Part shown: positions 7,573-15,340 of the stretch, piece by piece
Position numbering within the stretch: the stretch's first letter is position 1
How the letters are laid out: each line of letters begins with the position of its first letter
From: Pseudomonadota bacterium
Lineage (GTDB): Bacteria; Pseudomonadota; Alphaproteobacteria; Rhodospirillales; 2-02-FULL-58-16
Assembly: GCA_022545455.1 (NCBI GenBank)
Contig: JACZQZ010000006.1
Span: 1 to 44,753 of the forward strand
Length of the DNA stretch: 44,753 nucleotides
Reading direction: 5' to 3'
The notes under the pieces: generated by a model
Database searches by the model: none
What the model saw: only the letters and a program-made list of their open reading frames with translations
Told to the model about the DNA's origin: nothing
Made by a program: the position numbers and the translations under genes

Positions 7573-8742
7573 TCAAGTCCTCTGTTTCATTATCCGCTCT
7601 TCGACGCGGATGGCGATATTGGCGCCCCTGCGGCCCATTCGGCCGGTGCACATGGTGACATCCCCGCACCGCAGGTCGACCAGGGAATCCGGCGTCGCGC
7701 CGAGCATGATCCGCGATCCGACCTCGAGGGCGAAAATGTCGCCAAGGCGCATGAACTGTTCATCCAGCACCGCTTTGAGCTCGATGTCGGTGAGCCACAA
7801 TTCCTCGGCCAGGTGGGTTTCCCAGATGGAGTCGCGGCCGAACTTCTCGCCCAGGAACATCTGCAGCAGCAACTCGCGCACCGGCTCCAGGGTCGCATAC
7901 GGCAAAAGCAGCTCCAGCCGGCCGCCCCGGTCCTCCATATCGATGCGCAGCCTGATCACGATGGCGGCGTTGGACGGCCGCGAGATGGTGGCGAATCGCG
8001 GATTCGTCTCCAGCCGCTCGAAGCGGAACGTCACCGGGCTCAACGGCTCGAAGGCGGCGCTCAGGTCGCTCAGCATCACGTGAATCATGCGTTCCACAAG
8101 GCTGCGCTCGATGGTGGTGTAGGGGCGCCCCTCGATGCGCATGGCGGCGGTGCCGCGCCGGCCGCCCAAAAGGACGTCGACGATGGAATAGATCAGGGAA
8201 GAATCGACGGTGACCAGGCCGTAGTTGTCCCATTCCTCGGCCTTGAACACGCTCAACATGGCGGGCAGCGGGATGGAGTTCAGATAGTCGCCGAAACGAA
8301 GCGACGCGATGTTGTCGAGCGACACCTCCACGTTGTCGGAGGTGAAGTTGCGCAGCGACGTGGACATGAGGCGCACCAGCCGGTCGAACACGACCTCCAG
8401 CATGGGCAGGCGCTCATAGGAGACCAGCGCACTGTTGAGAATGGCCTGAATGCCCGACTTTTCCGAGCCTTCTTCTTGCTCGTCGTCGAATCCGAGCAGG
8501 CTGTCGATTTCGTCCTGGTTGAGGACGCGGGTGGATTCGCGCCCGGCGCCGGCGCCCGCGGCGTCGTCACCATCCTCGCCGCCGACCATGGCCTCCCATT
8601 CGGCGGCGAGATTGTCCTGGTCTTCGCCGCCGCCGGCGGCCTCGTCCGCGTTGCCGGCCTCATCCCCTTCGGCGTTCTCCACCGGGGCTTCCGGCTCGGC
8701 GGTCGGGGCGTCCTGGGCTTGTTCGTCGGCGGGAGCGGTCAT
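7573..8742 (-). CDS. fliM: Flagellar motor switch protein FliM
   Basis: A 389-residue C-ring protein. The CheY-P docking motif LNQDEIDSLLGF lies at 74-85, behind an unusually long acidic Ala/Glu/Asp-rich N-terminal extension; in most FliM proteins this motif is at the very N-terminus. The CheC-like middle domain (about 100-290) and the C-terminal SpoA/FliN-like domain (about 310-385, LGDIFALEVGSRIML, VDLRCGDVTMCTGRMGRRG) are complete. It converts CheY-P binding into a change of rotation. The gene starts 19 bp after fliL. Confidence 0.95.
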   Translation of the reverse strand: MTAPADEQAQDAPTAEPEAPVENAEGDEAGNADEAAGGGEDQDNLAAEWEAMVGGEDGDDAAGAGAGRESTRVLNQDEIDSLLGFDDEQEEGSEKSGIQAILNSALVSYERLPMLEVVFDRLVRLMSTSLRNFTSDNVEVSLDNIASLRFGDYLNSIPLPAMLSVFKAEEWDNYGLVTVDSSLIYSIVDVLLGGRRGTAAMRIEGRPYTTIERSLVERMIHVMLSDLSAAFEPLSPVTFRFERLETNPRFATISRPSNAAIVIRLRIDMEDRGGRLELLLPYATLEPVRELLLQMFLGEKFGRDSIWETHLAEELWLTDIELKAVLDEQFMRLGDIFALEVGSRIMLGATPDSLVDLRCGDVTMCTGRMGRRGANIAIRVEERIMKQRT

Positions 8743-8761
8743 GGCATTGGGTTCCCGGGGG

Positions 8762-9313
8762 CTACTGGACCAGCATTTCCTTGAACAGGACGTCGCTGAC
8801 CTTGGACGGGGCGACGGCCAGAGTGACCCGAGTCAGCAGTTCCTCGCGCAACCGGTACATGCCGGCCGATCCCTTGAGGTCCTCCACCCGAAGCTCCCGC
8901 AAATAAACTTGAAAGTTGTCGATGATCCGGGGCATCACCGCCTCAATCCTTGCAACGTCCTCGGCATTTTCCAGTTCCAGGCTGACGCGGATCTTCAGAA
9001 ACGTCGATTTGCGTCTGCCGGTATTCAGGTTCACCAGGATCTCGGGCAGGTCGAAGAAGACCACCTCCACCGGGTCGGTCGTCTCCTCCGCGGCCGTTTC
9101 GTCCGCGCCGCCGAGCATGGCGATCAGCGGCTCCAACAGGCCGGTGAAATAGGCGGCCGCCGCGCCGCCGACGACGAGGAACAAGGCCAGGGCGACGAAC
9201 AGGAGAAGCTTCTTTTTGCCACCCTGTTTTTTCGATGACTCCCCTCCCTCTTCTTCGTCGCCGTCTTCGCCGCCGTCTGCTTCCAGATCCTCTTCTGCTT
9301 CGTCGTCGGCCAT
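8762..9313 (-). CDS. fliL: Flagellar basal body-associated protein FliL
   Basis: A 183-residue protein from the ATG at 9313 (MADDEAEED). It has an acidic cytoplasmic head, a Lys-rich patch, one membrane helix (about 36-55, LLLFVALALFLVVGGAAAAY) and a periplasmic FliL domain (FFDLPEILVNLNTG, FLKIRVSLELEN). FliL surrounds and supports stator units. A GTG 11 codons upstream is possible but has no ribosome site. As first gene of the motor operon it is probably read from the divergent region shared with flgF, which holds a CtrA-like box at 9385-9399. Confidence 0.9.
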   Translation of the reverse strand: MADDEAEEDLEADGGEDGDEEEGGESSKKQGGKKKLLLFVALALFLVVGGAAAAYFTGLLEPLIAMLGGADETAAEETTDPVEVVFFDLPEILVNLNTGRRKSTFLKIRVSLELENAEDVARIEAVMPRIIDNFQVYLRELRVEDLKGSAGMYRLREELLTRVTLAVAPSKVSDVLFKEMLVQ

Positions 9314-9384
9314 CGATTGCACCCGGTGAAACGACAGACCCGACACCGTTGGCGCCGCGTCCGGGCCAATCTAGGCGGGTTTGG

Positions 9385-9399
9385 TTAATAACTGGTTGA
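9385..9399 (-). promoter_or_regulatory. CtrA-like box upstream of fliL
   Basis: Plus-strand TTAA-TAACTGG-TTGA, one mismatch from the TTAA-N7-TTAA consensus of the alphaproteobacterial cell-cycle regulator CtrA. On the minus strand it reads CTCAACCAGTTATTAACC, which matches the box upstream of fliX at 15 of 18 positions and has the same orientation relative to the gene. It lies 72 bp upstream of the fliL start. Confidence 0.5.
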
Positions 9400-9437
9400 G
9401 AGCGGCCATGTATCCCGGGCCCGCTCCGCGGCCGTCG

Positions 9438-9461
9438 CCGGGCAGCAAAAACTGCCGGGCA
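9438..9461. promoter_or_regulatory. Candidate sigma-54 activator (FlbD-type) enhancer of flgF
   Basis: Inverted pair CCGGGCAG (9438-9445) and CTGCCGGG (9452-9459). On the minus strand it reads CCCGGCAG..CTGCCCGG, a wider-spaced variant of the elements upstream of flgE and flgI. It lies about 85 bp upstream of the -24/-12 promoter of flgF, the usual enhancer distance. Confidence 0.5.
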
Positions 9462-9544
9462 ATGGCGACCGGATCTTCCGGACCAAGGGACGGAATCGCC
9501 CGCTCGTGGTCCTTAACACCTTGTTTTCAGGACATTCTTTTGTT

Positions 9545-9560
9545 TGGCACGCCCCATGCA
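9545..9560 (+). promoter_or_regulatory. Sigma-54 promoter of flgF operon
   Basis: TGGCACGCCCCATGCA: invariant GG (9546-9547) and GC (9558-9559) separated by exactly 10 bp, with a perfect TGGCACG -24 half and one mismatch in the -12 half (ATGC for TTGC). It ends 49 bp before the flgF start. Confidence 0.85.
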
Positions 9561-9609
9561 GGACTGTCCGCGGGAACGTGTGGACTTCTAATCGTGGGAC
9601 TGTGGACAA

Positions 9610-10344
9610 ATGGAAAATACATCGCTTATTGCGCTTTCCCGGCAGGGTACCCTTCGCCGGCACCTGAACATTATCGCCAACAACCTGGCCAACATGAACA
9701 CCACGGGGTTCAAGGCCAAGAAGATGATGTTCGTCGAACACCTGGCGCGCAGCGAGGGTGGCAACGGCATTGCCGGACAACCCATCTCCTTCGTGCGCGA
9801 CATCGCCACCATGCGCGACACCACCGCCGGTACCCTGAAGGAGACCGGCAACCCGCTGGATATGGCCATCCGCGGCCCCGGGTATTTCGTCGTCGAGACC
9901 GAGGACGGCGAACGCTACACCCGCAACGGCCATTTCCGGCTGGACGAGGCGGGACAGCTGGTCGCCCAGGGCGGCCATCCGGTCCTTTCCGACAGCGGCC
10001 AGCCGTTCTTCTTCAGCCCCGAGGACAGCGCAATCAAGGTCGCGCCGGATGGCACCGTGTCGACGGAAAACGGTGACCTGGGCCGCATCCGGGTGGTCCG
10101 CTTCGAGAACGACCAGGAACTGCGCGAGACCGCGGGCGGCCTCCTGACCTCGGAGAGCCTCCCCCAGGACGTGGAAACGCCGGACGTGGCGCAGAACATG
10201 CTCGAGAACTCCAACGTCCTGCCGATCCTGGAAATCGCCAAGATGATCGCGGTGGAGCGCGCTTACAGTGACGTCAAAAGGTTCATCACCCGCGAGGACG
10301 AACGCATTCGAACGATGATGCGGGAGCTCAACAGGCCGGTGTAG
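9610..10344 (+). CDS. flgF: Flagellar proximal rod protein FlgF
   Basis: A 244-residue rod protein. The N-terminal rod motif is clear (LNIIANNLANMNTTGFKAKKMMF, about 21-43), followed by a central beta domain (NPLDMAIRGPGYFVVE, RYTRNGHFRLDEAGQLV) and a C-terminal helix that pairs with the N-terminal one (ENSNVLPILEIAKMIAVERAYSDV). The short central domain and N-terminus without the IAATGM of FlgG favour FlgF. It is the first gene of flgF-flgG-flgG-flgA-flgH, 50 bp downstream of a sigma-54 promoter. Confidence 0.9.
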   Translation: MENTSLIALSRQGTLRRHLNIIANNLANMNTTGFKAKKMMFVEHLARSEGGNGIAGQPISFVRDIATMRDTTAGTLKETGNPLDMAIRGPGYFVVETEDGERYTRNGHFRLDEAGQLVAQGGHPVLSDSGQPFFFSPEDSAIKVAPDGTVSTENGDLGRIRVVRFENDQELRETAGGLLTSESLPQDVETPDVAQNMLENSNVLPILEIAKMIAVERAYSDVKRFITREDERIRTMMRELNRPV

Positions 10345-10396
10345 AGCCTAGGGCCTGATTTACCAAACGCAGACCGAAAAAAAATGGACGGGAATC

Positions 10397-11179
10397 ATGG
10401 AAACCATCGAAATAGCGGCGACGGGCATGTTCGCCCAGCAGGTGGCCGTCGAGGTCATCGCCAACAACCTCGCCAACCTGAACACCACGGGGTTCAAGCG
10501 GCGCGACACGGAATTCAGCAACCTTCTGGTCGAGGATCTTGAACGTGGCGGCTTCACCACCCCGACCACCGACGGCGCCGTGCCGGCGGGAGTCGAGTCG
10601 GGCTACGGCGTCGAGCTGGCGGGTATCTCGCGCATCCACGAACAGGGCAACCTGAAGGCCACCGGCAACACCTTCGACCTGGCCATCCAGGGCCAGGGCT
10701 TCTTCCAGATCACCCTGCCCACCGGCGACACCGCCTACAGCCGCGACGGCACCTTCCAGATCAACGGCGATGGCGAGATCGTCACCCACCTCGGCTACAC
10801 GCTTGCCCCGGGGATCACCGTCCCCAGCAACGCCACCGATGTGACGATCAACGCCAGCGGCGGGGTGATGGCGAAGGTCGAGGGCCAGGTCAACCTGGTC
10901 AACCTGGGACAAATCCAGCTGGTCATATTCCCCAACGCGGCGGGCCTGGAGAACACGGGCGGCAACCTGCTCGTGGAAACCGCGGCCTCGGGCGCGCCGA
11001 CGGTGGGGACTCCGGCGGCGGGCGGCTTCGGGTCCTTAAGGCAGGGCTTCCTGGAAACCTCCAACGTCAACCCGATTCAGGAGATCGCCAACCTGATCAA
11101 GGCGCAACGCGCCTATGAACTGAACGCCAAGGTCATCGAGACCGCCGAGAAAATGGCGAGTACCACGACGACGGCATGA
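10397..11179 (+). CDS. FlgG-like distal rod protein (first of two tandem paralogues)
   Basis: A 260-residue protein with the full FlgG pattern: METIEIAATGMFAQQ, the rod motif VIANNLANLNTTGFKRRD, the central domain (NTFDLAIQGQGFFQITLP) and the C-terminal SNVNPIQEIANLIKAQRAYELNAKVIETAEKM. It is closely similar along its whole length to the protein encoded directly downstream, with no gap larger than a residue, so the two arose by tandem duplication of flgG. It ends in a Thr-rich tail (STTTTA). ACGGG nine bases before the ATG is the likely ribosome site. Two FlgG forms could build successive parts of the distal rod; this copy is the more divergent in its middle segment and could also be dispensable. 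Confidence 0.85.
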   Translation: METIEIAATGMFAQQVAVEVIANNLANLNTTGFKRRDTEFSNLLVEDLERGGFTTPTTDGAVPAGVESGYGVELAGISRIHEQGNLKATGNTFDLAIQGQGFFQITLPTGDTAYSRDGTFQINGDGEIVTHLGYTLAPGITVPSNATDVTINASGGVMAKVEGQVNLVNLGQIQLVIFPNAAGLENTGGNLLVETAASGAPTVGTPAAGGFGSLRQGFLETSNVNPIQEIANLIKAQRAYELNAKVIETAEKMASTTTTA

Positions 11180-11237
11180 CGCGGCCCCGAACACGGTCGA
11201 TGAGAATCGTACAAGAGAACAAGAAAGGACGGGAAAA

Positions 11238-12023
11238 ATGAGGGCATTGGACATCGCGGCGACGGGCATGATCGCCCAGCAGCGCAACGTGGAGGTTGTC
11301 TCCAACAACCTCGCCAACATGAACACCACCGCCTATATGCGGCGGCGGACCGAGTTTCACGATCTTCTGTATCAGAACATCGTGCGTGTCGGGTCCACCT
11401 CCTCGGAAGCCGGCACGGTGGTGCCGTCGGGCGCCCAGTTGGGATTGGGCGTCAAACTGGCGGCGGTCTACCGCATCCACGAACAGGGCAACCTGAGCGC
11501 CACCGACAACACCTTCGACATGGCCATCCAAGGCAACGGATTCTTCCAGATCACCCGCCCCAGCGGTGAGACCGGCTACACCCGGGACGGCACCTTCCAG
11601 CTCAACGCCAACGGCCAGATCGTGACCCACGACGGCTTCACCCTGTTGCCGGGGATCACCGTCCCCAACAACGCCGTCGATGTCACCATCAACGCCAGCG
11701 GCCAGGTGCTGGTCAAGATCGAGGGCCAGGTGACCCTTCAGACCGTGGGCCAGATACAGGTCGCCGTCTTCCCCAACGACTCGGGCCTCGAGGCCATCGG
11801 CGGCAACCTGCTGCTGGAAACCCCGGCTTCGGGGTCGCCGGTGACGGGCAATCCGGCGGCCACCGGGTTCGGCTCGATCCTTCAGGGTTTCCTGGAGACT
11901 TCCAACGTCAACGCGGTGGAGGAAATCGCCAACCTGATCTCAGCCCAACGTGCCTACGAAATGAATTCGAAGGTCATCCAGGCGGCCGACGAAATGTTGG
12001 GCACCCTGGCCAACCTGCAATGA
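11238..12023 (+). CDS. flgG: Flagellar distal rod protein FlgG
   Basis: A 261-residue protein starting MRALDIAATGM, with VVSNNLANMNTTAYMRRRTEF, NTFDMAIQGNGFFQI and C-terminal SNVNAVEEIANLISAQRAYEMNSKVIQAADEML, as in canonical FlgG, including the Tyr-Met in the rod motif and the MLGTLANL ending. It builds the distal rod that crosses the P and L rings. GGACGGGAA precedes the ATG. Position directly before flgA and flgH is the usual alphaproteobacterial order, which supports this copy as the standard FlgG. Confidence 0.93.
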   Translation: MRALDIAATGMIAQQRNVEVVSNNLANMNTTAYMRRRTEFHDLLYQNIVRVGSTSSEAGTVVPSGAQLGLGVKLAAVYRIHEQGNLSATDNTFDMAIQGNGFFQITRPSGETGYTRDGTFQLNANGQIVTHDGFTLLPGITVPNNAVDVTINASGQVLVKIEGQVTLQTVGQIQVAVFPNDSGLEAIGGNLLLETPASGSPVTGNPAATGFGSILQGFLETSNVNAVEEIANLISAQRAYEMNSKVIQAADEMLGTLANLQ

Positions 12024-12034
12024 GGAGGCAGGCC

Positions 12035-13000
12035 ATGAAAATCCTTCCGATCCTGTTGGCCCTTGCGCTGTCCGTTCTGGCCCCGCCGGCGGCGGCGGCG
12101 CCGGCCGCCGAGGCCGCCCCGGTGACCTTGCGCCAATCGGTGACGGTCAGCGGCGGAATGGTGCGCCTGGGCGATCTGTTCGTCCCCGCCGGCGACAAGG
12201 CGGAGGCCGCCGTGGCCTATGCGCCCGCGCCCGGCAAACGGGCCATCTTCGACGCCCGTTGGCTGTATCGCGTGGCCCGCGCCTATGGGCTGAACTGGCG
12301 GCCGCTCAGCATTCACGAAAAAGCGGTGGTCGTGCGCGAAAGCATCGTTATCGGGCGCCGGGAGATCGCGGACCACATCCTGGCGGCCCTCGTCGACAAG
12401 GGCGTGGACGCCGACATGCAGGTGGAATTGAGCAACCGTATGCTGCGCATCCACATCCCCAGCGACTCCACGACAACGGTCGCCGTCGAGGACGTGGCGT
12501 ACGATCCGCGGACGCGGCGCTTTATCGCCATCGTGGCGGCGCCGGCCGACGACCCGGCGGCACGGCGCATCCGGGTCACGGGTCGCGTGCACAGGGTGAT
12601 CGACGTGCCCGTCCTCACCCGGCGGGTGCTGGCGGGCGAGGTCATCCGCGAGCGCGACGTCAAATGGATCGCCATGCGCGGCGACCGGCTGCAACGGGAC
12701 ACCATCCAGGATCCCGGGGCCCTGATCGGCAAAAGCCCCCGGCGGGGCCTGCGCGCCGGGGTGCCGGTACGGGTCTCGGACGTCCGTCTCCCGGTGCTGG
12801 TGCCAAGGCGCAGCCTGGTGACCATCACCTACCGTGTCCGGTCCATGACGCTGACCGCCCGGGGCCGGGCGCTCGAGGACGGCGGCGCCGGCGACACGGT
12901 GCGCGTCGCCAACATCCAGAGCAACACCGTGGTGCAGGCGGTAGTGACCGGCGTCAACCGGGTGTCGGTGCAACCCGTCGGCCCCGTCGCCATGAAATAG
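12035..13000 (+). CDS. flgA: P-ring assembly chaperone FlgA
   Basis: A 321-residue periplasmic protein. The ATG at 12035 follows a strong GAGGAGG and starts a classical signal peptide (MKILPILLALALSVLAPPAAA); an ATG 15 bp upstream overlaps the flgG stop but lacks both features. The C-terminal SAF-type domain is visible (VPVLTRRVLAGEVIRERDVKW, LIGKSPRRGLRAGVPVRVSDV). It assists FlgI polymerisation into the P ring around the rod; flgI itself is at 21425, in another transcription unit. Confidence 0.92.
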   Translation: MKILPILLALALSVLAPPAAAAPAAEAAPVTLRQSVTVSGGMVRLGDLFVPAGDKAEAAVAYAPAPGKRAIFDARWLYRVARAYGLNWRPLSIHEKAVVVRESIVIGRREIADHILAALVDKGVDADMQVELSNRMLRIHIPSDSTTTVAVEDVAYDPRTRRFIAIVAAPADDPAARRIRVTGRVHRVIDVPVLTRRVLAGEVIRERDVKWIAMRGDRLQRDTIQDPGALIGKSPRRGLRAGVPVRVSDVRLPVLVPRRSLVTITYRVRSMTLTARGRALEDGGAGDTVRVANIQSNTVVQAVVTGVNRVSVQPVGPVAMK

Positions 13001-13010
13001 GAGAGCCGCC

Positions 13011-13772
13011 ATGACCCGTATCAACACCCGTCATCTGGTTCGCCTCGCCGCGGCCATATCGATCGCGGCGGCGGTCCCCGGATGCAACACCCTGACGCGC
13101 CTGTCGGAAATCGGCGGCGGCCCGGAGCTGACCAAGATCACCAACCCGGTGGCGCGCCAGGGCTACCGTCCGGTCAGCCTGCCCATGCCGGCGCCGCAGG
13201 TGGCCGAAGACAACCCCAACTCCCTGTGGCGCGCCGGCGCCCGCGCCTTCTTCAAGGACACCCGGGCCAAGGCCGTGGGCGACATCCTGACCGTCAAGCT
13301 CAACCTCAATGACAAGGCCACCCTGGACAACAAGTCCGAGCGCGAACGGGACGACAGAGAGGAGGCGGATGCGACCGCCCTTCTCGGCCTCGAGGCCGAA
13401 TTCTCCAAGATGTTCCCCGAGGCCATCAATCCGGCGAACCTCGCCAGCTTCGGCAGCAAGAGCGAAACCAAGGGCGACGGCTCGATCCAGCGCAGCGAGG
13501 ACATCGAACTGACCTTCGCCGCCGTGATCACCCAGATTCTGCCCAATGGCGCCCTGGTCATCTTCGGGCGCCAGGAAATCCGGGTGAACTACGAGCTGCG
13601 TGAATTGATGGTCACCGGGGTCGTCCGCCCCGAGGACATCGAATCGGACAATTCCATCAGCCACGAGAAAATCGCCGAGATGCGCGTCGCCTACGGCGGC
13701 CGCGGTACCCTGAGCGACCTCCAGCAACCGCGCTGGGGCACGCAGGTATGGGACATCATATTCCCGTTCTAG
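13011..13772 (+). CDS. flgH: Flagellar L-ring lipoprotein FlgH
   Basis: A 253-residue outer-membrane ring protein. The signal peptide ends in a lipobox-like VPGC with Cys25 as the lipidated residue. FlgH hallmarks are present: SLWRAGARAFFKDTRAKAVGDILTVKL, the SKSETKGDGSI segment, the LPNGALVIFGRQEIRVNYELREL strand pair and the C-terminal IAEMRVAYGGRGTLSDLQQPRWG. AGGAG precedes the ATG and the gene follows flgA by 10 bp. It is the last gene of the operon, with a terminator 23 bp downstream. Confidence 0.95.
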   Translation: MTRINTRHLVRLAAAISIAAAVPGCNTLTRLSEIGGGPELTKITNPVARQGYRPVSLPMPAPQVAEDNPNSLWRAGARAFFKDTRAKAVGDILTVKLNLNDKATLDNKSERERDDREEADATALLGLEAEFSKMFPEAINPANLASFGSKSETKGDGSIQRSEDIELTFAAVITQILPNGALVIFGRQEIRVNYELRELMVTGVVRPEDIESDNSISHEKIAEMRVAYGGRGTLSDLQQPRWGTQVWDIIFPF

Positions 13773-13795
13773 GTTCAGCGTGAACCTGGCACCTT

Positions 13796-13827
13796 AAAGG
13801 CCGATGCGATGCATCGGCCTTTTTTTT
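13796..13827 (+). terminator. Intrinsic terminator after flgH
   Basis: GGCCGATGC-GAT-GCATCGGCC: a perfect 9-bp stem with a 3-base loop, preceded by AAA and followed by eight T. A textbook Rho-independent terminator ending the flgF-flgH operon. Confidence 0.93.
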
Positions 13828-13865
13828 AGCCCCCGGGCCATTATTAAGCGAGCCTGCGGCGTCAC

Positions 13866-13990
13866 AGGGGCGTTGCCCCTTTTGATCCCCACCAAGGGCC
13901 GACGTCCCTTGGTATTAATGGGGTCCAGGGGTTTGAAAACCCCTGGCGTGGGGGGCGAAGCCCGCCAAGGCCGTAAGGCCACCTGCCGTT
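13866..13990. repeat. Mosaic of palindromic intergenic repeats, copy 2
   Basis: Consecutive hairpins: AGGGGC-GTT-GCCCCT (13867-13881), CCAAGGG-ccgacgt-CCCTTGG (13892-13912), CCAGGGGTTT-GA-AAACCCCTGG arms (13925-13946), then GGGCGAAGCCC and GGCC-GTAA-GGCC. The first two are the inverted equivalent of the repeat at 153-220. This fills most of the gap between flgH and dksA; no gene is seen in it. Confidence 0.75.
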
Positions 13991-14065
13991 ATTCACAGGG
14001 AATCTTTGATCGGGAGGGGAAGGCGCGCCACCCGATCCCGCCGACCGGCATTTCGGCTTCGCGGA

Positions 14066-14482
14066 TCAGTCGTCGCGGTGGGTTTTCTCCATCCGCTCGT
14101 GACGCTCCTGGGCCTCGATGCTGAGGGTCGCGATGGGCCGCGCGTGCAGCCGCGACAGGTTGATCGGTTCGTTGGTCTCTTCGCAAAAGCCGTAGCTTCC
14201 TTCCTCGATCCGTTGCAGCGCCTCGTCGATCTTGGCGATCAGCTTACGGGCCCGGTCGCGGGTGCGTAACTCCAGCGAACGGTCGGTCTCCACGGATGCG
14301 CGGTCGGCAATGTCGGCCTCCAGGGAACCGCTTTCCTGAAGGTGCTGGAGGGTTTCACAGGAATCGTTCAGAAGACCGGCACGCCATTTCAGCAGCCGTT
14401 GGCGGAAGAATTCCCGCATGGTGGAATTCATGAAGGGCTCGTCTTCGGTGGGCTGGTAATCCGGCGCCAGCGTTACGGTCAT
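14066..14482 (-). CDS. dksA: DksA-family RNA polymerase-binding regulator
   Basis: A 138-residue protein with the DksA layout: long N-terminal coiled coil (about 25-105) and a C-terminal globular domain GSYGFCEETNEPINLSRLHARPIATLSIEAQERHE. Of the four zinc-binding cysteines of classical DksA only the first remains (CEET; Thr at the third position region), the state typical of alphaproteobacterial DksA. With ppGpp it would adjust transcription of rRNA and other promoters through the RNAP secondary channel. It lies next to fliX, a conserved neighbourhood in related genomes, and has its own promoter (14520-14548). Confidence 0.93.
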   Translation of the reverse strand: MTVTLAPDYQPTEDEPFMNSTMREFFRQRLLKWRAGLLNDSCETLQHLQESGSLEADIADRASVETDRSLELRTRDRARKLIAKIDEALQRIEEGSYGFCEETNEPINLSRLHARPIATLSIEAQERHERMEKTHRDD

Positions 14483-14519
14483 CGTTCCCGAGCTCCAGGC
14501 GTGTTATTTTCCGCGGCGG

Positions 14520-14548
14520 AATATAGGTGCGGCGGCGCGTCGCCGCAA
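14520..14548 (-). promoter_or_regulatory. Likely sigma-70 promoter of dksA
   Basis: Minus-strand -10 TATATT (plus AATATA at 14520-14525) and -35 TTGCGG (plus CCGCAA at 14543-14548) with a 17-bp spacer. The spacer holds the inverted repeat GCGGCG-ACG-CGCCGC and the sequence after the -10 is strongly GC-rich. It lies about 38 bp upstream of the dksA start. Confidence 0.5.
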
Positions 14549-14632
14549 GAGGGGTTTTTCACTTCAAGCCTAACCACCAGATCATTGAAATATTAAGGAG
14601 AAACGGGCGGCATGCGGGGGGACGCCGCGGGC

Positions 14633-15064
14633 TCAGACGTCACGGGTGAATTTCGCGATCTCCACTTCGGCCCGAAGCTCGATCTCGTCGATGATTTCGT
14701 TGAGCCTGGGATCGGCCGACGTGCGCCGTTGCGCGCGCATGGTTTGGGCGAGACCGGCGAGCTTGCCCTTGGACATCGCCCCCATCAGCAGGTCGTGGCG
14801 GAGCTCCTCCAGACGATCGAGGACGGTGTCGCCGTACCGTCGGGCCAACCCGCGAGAGCGCTCCTCCGTGGCGTCGGACACCTCCTGGATCGCCAGGATG
14901 GACTCCACGGCGTGGACCGGCGGGGACTCGATTCCCCCGGCCGCCTCCGCCATCCCCGTCACTTCCCTCAGCCGCACGGCGAATGCGCCGCCCTTGCCCG
15001 GCGTCGCTTTTTTCCGCCGCGCCGGCGCGGGCGCCTTGCTGGAACCGAGTTCCGAAACTCTCAT
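14633..15064 (-). CDS. fliX: Flagellar assembly trans-acting factor FliX
   Basis: A 143-residue protein beginning MRVSELGSS at 15064 and ending IELRAEVEIAKFTRDV. The short N-terminal MRV, Lys/Arg/Pro-rich linker and helical C-terminal half (VESILAIQEVSD...GDTVLDRLEELRHDLLMG) match FliX, which in Caulobacter links completion of the early basal body to FlbD, the activator of sigma-54 flagellar genes. That agrees with the three sigma-54 promoters in this window. A TTG four codons upstream is a less likely start. A perfect CtrA box lies 50 bp upstream. Confidence 0.85.
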   Translation of the reverse strand: MRVSELGSSKAPAPARRKKATPGKGGAFAVRLREVTGMAEAAGGIESPPVHAVESILAIQEVSDATEERSRGLARRYGDTVLDRLEELRHDLLMGAMSKGKLAGLAQTMRAQRRTSADPRLNEIIDEIELRAEVEIAKFTRDV

Positions 15065-15085
15065 GGACCGAAACAAAAAGGAATA

Positions 15086-15100
15086 ATCACGCCCCGTGAT
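15086..15100. promoter_or_regulatory. 15-bp palindrome upstream of fliX
   Basis: ATCACG-CCC-CGTGAT, perfect 6-bp arms, ending 22 bp from the fliX start and between it and the CtrA box. It could be an operator or a leader hairpin. No regulator can be named. Confidence 0.35.
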
Positions 15101-15113
15101 ACATTGGGCAGGG

Positions 15114-15128
15114 TTAAAAAGTGGTTAA
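15114..15128 (-). promoter_or_regulatory. CtrA box upstream of fliX
   Basis: TTAA-AAAGTGG-TTAA on the plus strand (minus strand CTTAACCACTTTTTAACC), an exact TTAA-N7-TTAA CtrA recognition sequence 50 bp upstream of the fliX start. In Caulobacter fliX is an early flagellar gene under CtrA, so both position and gene agree. Confidence 0.7.
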
Positions 15129-15270
15129 GCGCCCCGGATGAGAGACGCCTCCCCTTCCTTCCCGCGGCCGTCGCCGGGCGGCCCTGTTTCCCACTCCATG
15201 CCGGCGGCCTCCTCTTCACACGTGCCCCCGCCGGCCGGCCGGCCACGGCCCCGGCGGCGGGCACGGCAAT

Positions 15271-15291
15271 TGAGAATGCGTTGCAATTTCA
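15271..15291. promoter_or_regulatory. Candidate iron-responsive operator upstream of fbpA
   Basis: Imperfect palindrome TGAGAATGC-GTT-GCAATTTCA (7 of 9 pairs), with a TGAGAAT left half like that of Fur boxes, 80 bp before the iron-transporter operon. The assignment rests on shape and gene context only. Confidence 0.35.
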
Positions 15292-15325
15292 TTTCCGATG
15301 GGTTATGGTGCGGTGTGGAAGGAAT

Positions 15326-15340
15326 TGCGATTAAGTCGCA
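15326..15340. promoter_or_regulatory. Perfect palindrome next to fbpA start
   Basis: TGCGA-TTAAG-TCGCA, extended by outer ATTGC (15324-15328) and GCAAT (15344-15348). It lies about 30 bp upstream of the fbpA ATG, where a repressor would block transcription. Confidence 0.35.

Noticed and set aside
9351-9366. Sigma-54-like site facing fliL (minus strand TGGCCCGGACGCGGCG)
   Set aside because: Spacing fits but the -12 half is CGGC instead of TTGC; too weak to claim, though a shared enhancer at 9438-9461 would suit it.
13804-14124. Open frame between flgH and dksA
   Set aside because: It runs through the terminator and the palindromic repeats; no protein-like features.
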